From NCBI GenBank assembly GCA_003116995.1, contig BDSL01000039.1:62001-126000 (forward strand): 64,000 nt of DNA, read 5' to 3'. This document shows, in pieces, positions 45,601-64,000 of the stretch. Under the pieces are notes generated by a model. That model saw only the letters and a program-made list of their open reading frames with translations, was not told where the DNA came from and ran no database searches. The stretch's first letter is position 1; each line of letters opens with the position of its first letter. The position numbers and the translations under genes are program-made. The stretch comes from Yamagishiella unicocca (lineage: Eukaryota; Chlorophyta; Chlorophyceae; Chlamydomonadales; Volvocaceae).

Positions 45601-47769
45601 TTTCATTGCTAATGACGATTCCATCGTGATAACGGTTGCTGTCCTTTCCCAATTTCATAGAGCCGTACTCTTGTGACGGGCGCTGGGTTCGATTTTTTTG
45701 AAGCGTCCGAATTAAGGGACGCAGCATTCGCTCTGTACGCGGCTCTCAATTTGTAAGGTGGCGTCTTTGCGTAGCCACAGCGGCATCACGCGTTATCGCG
45801 CGATCACATCACACGGCACCTTGCCCCGCATGCCCGCATGTCGCATCGCAGCGCGTGCCTCAATCAACCCGTCATGCCCGCGGCGGCACATGACTGGAAC
45901 GAAACAGCGGGCGTGCCTAAACCTGCCTAAGCAGCGGGCATGCCTACTCCCCGTCGACTACCGGACGCGCCAGGCTGTCCGCAGCCTTCATTGCTGCCAG
46001 AGAGGTGTCTGAAGCCAGATTGCCCGGACTGTCGTGCAGTGTACGGCAGCCGCCCCCAGGGACAGCTGCGTCATCACGTGTTACATCCGTTTGGTGAGAG
46101 GCGCCGCCGGTGATTGAATCTACCGGGGGGTGGCCTCCGCAATCCTGCTTGCGCGTCATGGCGCCCGAAGGCACGTTCGAGTGCTTCGTACTTGGCTTCA
46201 CTGCCAACTGTTCCCAGTCGGGCTTGGGGACTACGTGTCACTTGTGGAGAAAGCCGCAAACGCAACCGTATCACACGACAATGTTGAGTACCGGATGACA
46301 ATGTTAACTACGGAAGCGATCCTTTCCCGATCGCATGAAAACAGGTCGCGATGTAACCAGGGAGAAACCAAATCTCCGCTCCGCTTGCCCATAAGCCCTA
46401 GCTGCGCTAACTCAGCCCGATTCAGCTTAATCGTGGAAGGTCGCAACACACTTGCGTGCACCGTGCAATAAAGGTGCACATAAACTACCCCGACCGCCTT
46501 CCTCCTCTGCTGCCTGCTCATTGCATAATACTTGCACGGCCCAGGCGGGGCCCATCTGCTCGACGAAACAAACGCCGATAAGGGTCGTGGCAGAAGGTGG
46601 GTGCTGTTCGTACGCTTTGGTATGTAAGTATCTAAACGGTGTCAACGGTGTCGAAGGCGCATAAACAAGCCACTCATGGATCCAACCCATGTGTGTTCAT
46701 GTTGATTGCTCAGTGCATTCTATACACTCTGTGCAAGAACATCCTATCCGTCTTCACATCGACGTGTGCCCCTTCCCGCACGCCCCACGATTGCTGACTG
46801 CAATATGAGGGCCGCCCCGAGGTGCTTCCACCGCGCACACAAGATTCGTACGCTGCGCATCGAGTGGGGCAGCGGAAAGAGGATTGCGGTCTGCAGCAGC
46901 AACCACGCTGCATGTCGCTCGTCGCCTTCCGAAGCCCGCAAACGCGCATCGTCGCAGCATCCCAATTTAACGAGTGCAAGGCACGGCACCAAGGATGAGC
47001 GGCGCCAAGGATTAGCGACAATCCTTATAGCCAAATAATCTCCGAAACCAACACACGTCCCTGCCGCCAGCCATGCAAAACGTCCGAGCCCTCCAGCACT
47101 GTCTACTATACACAGGCCGCTGATAGCCAAAGACGGCGGCCCCTCGCAAGAGCTTTACTAACGCATCAAATCATATTATGTCCAGAGGAAGAAAAGCAAA
47201 TGAGGTCGCAAGAGAGTTTCGCGGCTTTCGCCGCCGATGAAGTCATTTGCAACGGACACCTCGAGGTGAGGCGTGCATGTGATGGGGGACGACTCCCCCT
47301 TCCCCCTAAATCAACATGCTCGCCGATAGCACCATGGCTGACCCCCTTGCGCCCAAGAACTCAACAAGAATGCGTGCCGGGCATGCAGCCGCACAATACC
47401 CATTCACACAAAAAAACGAGGTCCGGACGATATCGACATTGCAGCCCTGAAACATTCCACGGCCACTCGAGCTGCACTAGCATTATGGGAAGATCTGCAC
47501 TTTGCATATTCCGTGCTGCAGCGCTCTGCAGGTTCCCACTGCTCTGCGATTGATGGGATTCTTCAATGGACAACGTACGGCAGTAGTCGTCCTCGTCACC
47601 CCCGCCTGACCGGCCGTCGCGGCCGGCTCGAGCTTCCATCCAGCAATCGGTTGCGAGAAGTGCGCATTGACTTTCGCAATCTCCTGCAGCTGCCCTAACG
47701 TACACACACATCGACATCCCCTCTTCGGGCCTTAAGATCTTCGACTGACCCGTGGATTGGATCGCGCGC
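42685..47769. other. Long convergent intergenic region, no gene recognised
   Basis: This 5-kb stretch separates the 3' ends of the kinase (+) and the pherophorin (-). Many short open frames exist on both strands but none gives a recognisable protein. It holds a 19-20 bp repeat at 43056-43155 and a cluster of GTACGGCA words at 44880-45200. An exon-like start at 47200 (MRSQESFAAFAADEV, ending at a GTGAGG donor) could begin an unknown small gene. Confidence 0.5.
43056..43155. repeat. 19-20 bp tandem repeat, about five copies
   Basis: ggcggccagggtctaggca units, the last ones degenerate. Confidence 0.85.
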
Positions 47770-57669
<9,900 letters not shown>

Positions 57670-57774
57670 CTGCCCGCCCGAAACGCCCCCCTCGTCAGAT
57701 GACCGAAGGGAACATGTGGGGGACTGCCAGTCGTTTGGCGGCCCTGCGCGTGCAGAGGGGAGTTGTGTGCAGAC

Positions 57775-58255
57775 AGGCGGGTTGGGTGCAGAGGGGAGTT
57801 GGGTGCAGACAGGCGGGTTGGGTGCAGAGGGGAGTTGGGTGCAGGCAGGCGGGTTGGGTGCAGAGGGGAGTTGGGTGCAGGCAGGCGGGTTGGGTGCAGA
57901 GGGGAGTTGGGTGCAGGCAGGCGGGTTGGGTGCAGAGGGGAGTTGGGTGCAGGCAGGCGGGTTGGGTGCAGAGGGGAGTTGGGTGCAGGCAGGCGGGTTG
58001 GGTGCCGAGGGGAGTTGGGTGCAGGCAGGCGGGTTGGGTGCAGAGGGGAGTTGGGTGCAGACAGGCGGGTTGGGTGCAGAGGGGAGTTGGGTGCAGGCAG
58101 GCGGGTTGGGTGCAGAGGGGAGTTGGGTGCAGGCAGGCGGGTTGGGTGCAGAGGGGAGTTGGGTGCAGGCAGGCGGGTTGAGTGCAGAGGGGAGTTGGGT
58201 GCAGGCAGGCGGGTTGGGTGCAGAGGGGAGTTGGGTGCAGGCAGGCGGGTTGGGT
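57775..58255. repeat. 36-bp minisatellite, about 13 copies
   Basis: Units gcaggcaggcgggttgggtg then cagaggggagttgggt, almost identical to each other. Because 36 is a multiple of three, open frames run through it on both strands. On the minus strand it is in frame with the first pherophorin exon found. Confidence 0.95.
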
Positions 58256-59786
58256 GAGCGGCAGCGCGCGGCAGTGGGAACGTCAAAGGAACGCGCCCTC
58301 CCGCCCTCGCTCCCTCCCGCGCGCGCGCGCAAGCAAGCTGCCAACAGCTACCCGGCTGCTGCATGCGGTTTGCTGACCCGAGGTACACCGCCCCGCCCTC
58401 AGGCCCAGTGCCGCTCAGTGCCGCTCAGTGCCGCTCAATGCTTCACGTCCGATCCGCGTTGTCCGAATTTTGCAGCGTTTTCGTGTGCTGGACGCTTCGC
58501 ATGTCCGCCAAGCCCTACTCTATTACCGCCTGGACCCGGGTGTTCTCATGCGGGACGGCCTGCTGCTTTACTCGTAGCGGCATTTATGTTTAGGTCGCGC
58601 GCGATGACTATCAAGGTGCAGCCCTCACGGGTACCACGGGGGTTCTCCAGACGCGCCACCACCTACCGGGCCGACCACATTCCGCACATCTTCGCCGCCT
58701 TCCTCCCTTGCCTTTTGCCCTCCTTTATCGGACCACGGGCTGCCTCCATACCCTTCACTCCAACCACCGCGAACTCGTGCTCAGGGCGTTATTCCCGCTG
58801 GTACTTTCCTCACATTTCCCAAGTCGCTTCCATAAGTTTCCGCCCTGACACAATCGTTCCCACGCCCCAAACGTCCCCTGCCCATACCCTCGGGGAGCGG
58901 CGAAGAATTCCATGTAGAAGATCTGGGGGTTTCCCCAGCCCTTTCATGCCGATATACCTGAGGCCGTGCGGCATGGAACCTCGAACGCGTGCTCAAAACC
59001 CTCGCCCGCAAGTGCTTTCCCTTCTCCGTCGCTCCAAGAGTTCCCCCGCTACCGCCCGCCCCATGGTTCTGCCGCACCAATCGCGCACATCATCCGCGCC
59101 CACAAAGCCCCAGCTGCAGTCGCGCAGGGTGGTTAGCATAGTGTGGGCCGCTTGCTCCAAGTCCGCGCATCGGCGGGAAGTGAACAGCACCTGCGTCGTA
59201 CCACGTCCATTCCGTACGGCGCTGGACGATGAAGGTATGCCCACTATTCGGTTCATGAGCCTCGTGGCTCGTCTGAACCGTGCAAGCCTCAGCTTGTAAC
59301 AACTCATACTCGTACTCATACTATTCGGTCTTAAAGTTTTGAACTTGAGCGATTTCCTTACCTAATTCTCGCGCAGGTACGCCTACGGGCTTCAAATGGA
59401 TGGACTTCTCAACTCTGGGCTGCCTGACTTTTGCGGCACCGGTTGAACAACGCCGGCCAAATCCATTGTGCTTAATCTGAAGGGAAACTTCATCTGTAAC
59501 GGACGCCTATTTGGTGCCCGGTGTCGAGGAGGCTGGGTGTTTGCCTTTGCCCAGAGACTGGGTGTTTGCCTTTGCCTCGATGCGATCCACGACAGGGTGT
59601 GCCTTTCATGTTTTTTAAGCAACAGATAGGATTGGCACGCAAAGCTTGTTCAAGTAGCTAGCAACGCAAGGACTGCCCTTCAGCCTACGTGTTAGTGGGA
59701 CCCCGGTCGCAACGTAAGGCCCCCCGGACACTCCCCCTGCCGTCTACACGGGTTTTCCTTGCACCCCCCGCCGCCTACCAAACGCG

Positions 59787-59826
59787 TTCGGTTTTACTTT
59801 TCAGTGCCGACCTACGGGTCTCCCCT
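59787..59826 (+). repeat. Dispersed short repeat, family 1, copy D
   Basis: tcggttttacttttcagtgc followed by cgacctacgggtctccc. Confidence 0.5.
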
Positions 59827-60582
59827 CATATCTCCCCGGCCGCGACACGAGCACCTCCCCTGGCCGTCGTCACAAAGCCCTTCCCTCGCCCGCTGCTCAA
59901 GCACCACTCCCCGCCCGCGGCACAAGCTTTCTCCCCAAGCCGCGATACAAAACCCTTTTCCAGCCACGACGTAAGCCCCTCCCCCCCCAACGAAATGAAT
60001 CCCTCTACGCCGGCCGCATTATGGTCGGGGATATACAGCCCGAACGTCGTTGTCCGCTTCGTTTCGATCCTACTTGACCCCACAGCGCTCTGACGCGGGT
60101 CCCGTACTTGGGGTCGGGAATGCATCGAGCAGCTGCCGTGCGCGCCATCTCATTACCTTCTTTCCGACTTTCTGGTACCCAGCGGCCCCCAGCGGCCCCC
60201 ACTCCGCCGGGACACATCCACACCCGCACCGCCGCACCCTTCCATGCACATTTCGCTCGGGCTGGCAAGCGCAATACTTGCTGTCCGGGCACAACAAAAA
60301 GCCTCTCCCTGTCCCGCAACGCATGTGCTTTGTCTACATTTGGCAGCGACACTAGCGGCGCGCGATATCCTGGTGAGAGTAAGTATTCCCGACTCCCGCC
60401 CTGAGCGACAAGGTTTTTCTTCCCCTATTGTTTGTCAGGAGGTACACTTGCAGTGCGCGCGACACGCGCGACATCGAACACGTTGCCGGCTTTATGTGAA
60501 GTATTCTGCTCACTTTACCTAATCCACAAACCCGCAGCCATTACTTGTGGTGCTTCAGTGTCAGTGACGCTCCCCACTAAAA

Positions 60583-61943
60583 TCACTTACTAGGGGGAGG
60601 CGGGCTGGGCTCGCTGGGCGGGCTGAGCGGGTCCCGCGGCGGGCTCCTGGGCTTTCTGCAAGGCAAAGGAATCGGTTTAGGTCAGTTGGTCGTTGGAAAT
60701 AGGGAACACGTTGCTTGTAAGGTCATAAGGACCTTAAGGCCTCGCACGACAACGGGCCCTGCCCGACCGCCAGGTTTGCGCCGATACCGATGCATTCGCG
60801 CAATTGCATGGCAAGGAGAGCGCTCCGATTTGCCTACCTCTGCTGCAGTGGGGCTACGGGCGCCAGCGCTGGCTGCCGCAGAAGCGGTGGCGACGGCAGC
60901 TGCGCGGCTCTCGGAGGCACTGATAACACGAAGAGGATGGTGTCCGGTTCGGACGACAGTTGTTGCAGGGGCACCGACGAAGGAGACGCAATTGGGGGAG
61001 GCGGGAGGGGATGTTCGGGTGTTGGATGTAAGAATACAAGGGGGCGCGGGGGCGCCCTTCCTAGGGGGGGCACCTGCTGCCCTTGCGGTACAGGCATGGT
61101 CGGATACGATGGCATGCTCGGAGGAGGAGGGTACATCGGATGGGGTGCTTCGGGAATCGTCGGGTAGGCTGGCTGGGGGTACGTGGGGTACGTGGGGAAC
61201 GTGGGGTACATGGGGAACATGGAGAAGGCCGGCGGGGGGCGGAGGAGGTGGAGGGTTTGGGGGGGATGGAGGAGGTGGAGGGGGACGTCTGGCGCCACAT
61301 TGGCGTTCATGGGAGGAGAAGGTGGAGGTGGAGATGGGGGCGACTGGCCCGGGGCTAGAGGCAGGCCCGTACTTGACATTGGATTTCTGGGAGGCCGCTG
61401 GGGCCGTAGGGGCCGTGGGGGTCGGGGGGGGCGGGGGGGCCAGGCTGGCCATTGCGGCTGCGGCGGCCGCTGCGGCCGTAGTGGCCGCTGCGGCCGCGGC
61501 GACCGCATGGGAGGAGGAGGTGGTGTTGTAGGGGACTGTGGCGGAGTCGGGGGCGGCGGTGAATCGTGGTGGGTGTCCGGAACCTGAGATGGCGGCGGCG
61601 CCAAGGAGGGGCCCATTGCCGTACCTGAGGCCGTGTTTGGGGCGCCATCGGTGGAAGGCGCCCCTGGAGCGGCTCCGTAGGCTCCAGGGGCTAGCAGGGC
61701 CGCCAAGAAGATGAGCAGAAGTCGGAGTGACTTTTGCAGCGGCCGCCGCCTCGGTGCATGTCTTACAGCACAGAACTCGCCGCCCACCGAGCTTAGCTGC
61801 TGGACATTGAGGGAAGCTCTGGTGCCGAGATGTGGATGTGCACCTAATCGGTGGGAGGCTGATTGGCCGCGGCACGCGTCCAAGGGAACCCCTAGTAAGC
61901 GATGACGATGCACCTCCACCGATCGGTCCGATCGGTAGGTCAT
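60583..61943 (-). CDS. Proline-rich, probably secreted or wall-associated protein
   Basis: Exons 61943..60838 and 60655..60583 encode 392 residues. After about 70 residues with several Arg comes one hydrophobic stretch (residues 73-88, LRLLLIFLAALLAPGAYG), then a long Pro-rich region with PPPPTPPQSP, RPQRPPQPQWP and PTFPTYPTYPQPAYP motifs, ending [13 protein letters not shown]. This fits a hydroxyproline-rich wall protein. If the hydrophobic segment is a signal peptide, the start must be further in or an upstream intron must exist; with the ATG used here it would be a signal anchor. The stop codon lies inside a perfect GTAAGT donor, so a further exon may follow. No known domain; it lies upstream of the pherophorin and on the same strand. 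Confidence 0.55.
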
Positions 61944-64000
61944 TGCCACGGCAAGTGCCGTGCCTGATCAAGGCCCTGATCCACCTTACGAATCGTCGCT
62001 AGCAGCAGATGCGCTACGACATGCGCTGGCGCCACGGCGCGCACCGGACTGGCAGCGGCTCGGAGGCCGCAAAGTTACGTAGCACTAAGAACAGAGGTTC
62101 TGGTTCGAGCACGAAAGCTTTACACCTGCGGTTGTGCAGATGAAAGCCTGCTCACTCCGCCCCGGTAGCATTCGCCACCATGCGTGTAATTTGGGCCTAA
62201 TAACTAAAATGATACATAATATATATTGTGGTGTGGCGATGGAGACTGCATGTATGAGGTCAGCCGTGAAACGTCCTGCCAGGTATGGGTACTGATAGTT
62301 GTGTTGGTGTGAGAATGCAAGCAAGCAGATGGAAAATCCGTTCCTCCAATACCTTTAATTAATAAATTAAATGATGTAGTCCCAGTGGTATCCGTTGACC
62401 ACTGCAGCAGCCGGCTCCGAGTGCTGCCTCCTTTCACCTTCGTAAAGGTCAATTCATCCTATTATGAATAGCAGCAGCAACTTCTAATAGGAAATATAGT
62501 ATTTTTTACGTGTGCATACTGCAATGTGTATATCGGTGCACCTACAATGATATTGTGCTAAAATACGAAATGGCGGGCACGGCGGGCGGTTCTGACCAAA
62601 AGGCTGCAACGGCGCCTGGCAGTTGTTAGATTATAGGAATAAAAGGAATTATGTCCTAGTATGTCATGCAAGGCCCTCCTTACTTCGGGCGCCACAGCTG
62701 AACGACGGCCCCCGCATACGGCGCGGCCCGCTCCTGCAGCTTTCCGGGCACCTCAATAATCTTACAAAATAGAACTTCTTTTCGTTTTGAGATCTACTTT
62801 GCTTGCTCCATACCGCTTTCTTACCTGGCCACTCATCCGTACGTACACGAGCGTACACAAGCATAGTTGGTCTTCGTAGTGCGGCATGCCGCTACGGGTT
62901 AAGCAGGTAGAATGAATGTGAGTTTATAAATCCATACCAACGTTACTAAGCAGGAATACTTAGGACAACCAGCTGGCCAGGATGGAAGCGAGGAGTTAGA
63001 GCTTGGGGCCAGCTAAGCGCTGCAGGAAACGCTTCGCCCTCTAACACGACATTGTAACACCTGGAATACGTATCGTTCACATTCGTGTCTATGGACGGCT
63101 TGATGCGATAGTCACAACCTGCAATACAGCGCTGACCATTGCGGCAGCTACGCCTCCGGCAACTAAATGAGGTACGCGCAGCGGTCAACTATGGCCAGCT
63201 GTGTCACCATATGACATGTAGTGTTCTTGATTGCACGACCGTTCCTCCCGGACTTTAAAATATTATTGCGGCCGTGCGCGGTGCGCTGCAATATTCGCGG
63301 AACTGCCTGGAAAAAGATACGGCCTTCGATAACGATCTTTCACAGGCGCCGTGTCCAATGATCATCCTGTTTTACAGATGGAGTACTGTGGTTGGGACAG
63401 GGCGGGACCAGATTTTAGGGATTGACATGGGGTACGGTACTTAACCCGTCTTAACCTTCCGCGCCCTGTCCCTTTCTGTCGAATCAAGGCCTTGTCAAAT
63501 TGGAACCCAATAATTGCGAAGTCATTCAAGCCCATCCGGATTAAATGTACTTATCTATCCCGTCAATTGGACGATCTAACCCTATCGGACAATAAGTACA
63601 CCTCTTACCCGCTCCATGTCTGCACTTGGGACAGCATCACGGCTTAGAATGACCCGATGGGTCTTCCTACACGAGTCCTGCCGATATTTGTTCGACAAAA
63701 TCGGACAGTTTTTGAAGCTCATCCGAACTGCCACATGTCCAGGGGCCCTTACGAATGCGCTTATGGTGGGGGTACTTGGCCGGCAGTATACGCATTCACC
63801 AGCATTCTGACGCATCCGGATGCATCCACCGGTATCCCGACGCATTCGGAGGGAGCAAGGGGGCGACGATATTTGAAGGATAGGACGTTATTGAGAGCAC
63901 CGGAGGCGCAGTCACGCGTACATCTGCAGGAGGCGCAGTCACGCGTACATCTGCAGCATGTGTGCCAGAGCTACGCGACGGGTAGTAATAGTGGTCCTTA
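61944..64000. other. AT-richer right flank, no gene recognised
   Basis: The first part should carry the promoter of the proline-rich protein gene. From about 62080 to 63600 the sequence is clearly AT-richer than the rest of the window and has no long open frame. A 27-bp direct repeat lies near the right edge. It may contain transposon-derived DNA, but no coding remnant was recognised. Confidence 0.5.
63904..63957. repeat. 27-bp perfect direct repeat, two copies
   Basis: gaggcgcagtcacgcgtaca followed by tctgcag, repeated head to tail. Confidence 0.9.

Larger units (their letters stand above)
57670..60582. other. Region upstream of the pherophorin, 5' end unresolved
   Basis: The missing signal-peptide exon and promoter of the pherophorin should lie here. 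It starts with a 36-bp minisatellite. On the minus strand around 59000-59310 is an open stretch with normal-looking composition (LFTSRRCADLEQAAHTM, then LRDCSWGFVGADDVRDW) that I cannot identify. A family 1 dispersed repeat lies near 59787. No supported gene otherwise. Confidence 0.4.

Noticed and set aside
47200..47265. Possible first exon MRSQESFAAFAADEV ending at a GTGAGG donor
   Set aside because: No matching downstream exon or known family could be found before the convergent pherophorin gene begins.
57775..58255. CRISPR-like regular array
   Set aside because: There are no unique spacers: the whole 36-bp unit repeats, and the context is a eukaryotic nuclear gene.

Overview
The window looks like nuclear DNA of a volvocine green alga (Chlamydomonas/Gonium/Volvox group). 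The evidence is a GC-rich, intron-dense sequence with GT-AG introns of 100-900 bp, a giant pherophorin with (Ser-Pro)n / SPPPP hydroxyproline-rich rods, an H-NOX guanylate-cyclase-type gene, a lipid-anchored TKL kinase, TGTAA-type polyadenylation words and TTTTAGGG-like telomere words. I could not assign a species. All gene models were spliced by eye: every intron used is GT-AG and the frame closes at every junction.

Layout. 1-1525 (+): the last four exons of a major-facilitator anion/phosphate transporter (SLC17/ANTR/PHT4 type), cut by the window edge. 2580-4578 (-): a conserved-looking 367-residue helical/coiled-coil protein of unknown function. 6784-10515 (-): a SAAL1-like armadillo-type protein of 806 residues whose stop codon lies in a telomere-like repeat. 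11676-18046 (+): mitochondrial proline dehydrogenase in 16 exons, with an EF-hand pair inserted between its alpha-helical and barrel parts. 22568-31765 (-): a 16-exon H-NOX / HNOBA / class III nucleotide cyclase of 959 residues. 32980-42684 (+): a 16-exon TKL-type protein kinase starting MGC, a lipid-anchor signature. 47770-57669 (-): a giant pherophorin of at least 2,228 residues, with two homologous pherophorin domains flanking a rod of about 1.7 thousand residues carried in one exon. 60583-61943 (-): a smaller proline-rich, probably secreted protein.

The signalling genes are the most interesting group. The cyclase and the kinase are head to head, with 1.2 kb between start codons. In the spliced cyclase the proximal heme histidine falls on residue 102 and the P115 and Y131-x-S133-x-R135 signatures fall on the numbers they have in bacterial H-NOX proteins, which strongly supports the start codon and a 37-nt exon. 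The chain carries both metal aspartates and the transition-state Asn/Arg, so it could work as a homodimer. The aligned distal position is Ile rather than Tyr, as expected for an NO rather than an O2 sensor. The proline dehydrogenase has one canonical calcium-binding loop, suggesting calcium control of proline oxidation.

Intergenic DNA and introns are crowded with minisatellites (periods of about 10 to 63 bp), short dispersed repeats and one fragment of a Ty3/gypsy RNase H. The octamer GTACGGCA/TGCCGTAC is strongly over-represented (25 sites counted). No tRNA, rRNA or CRISPR array was recognised.
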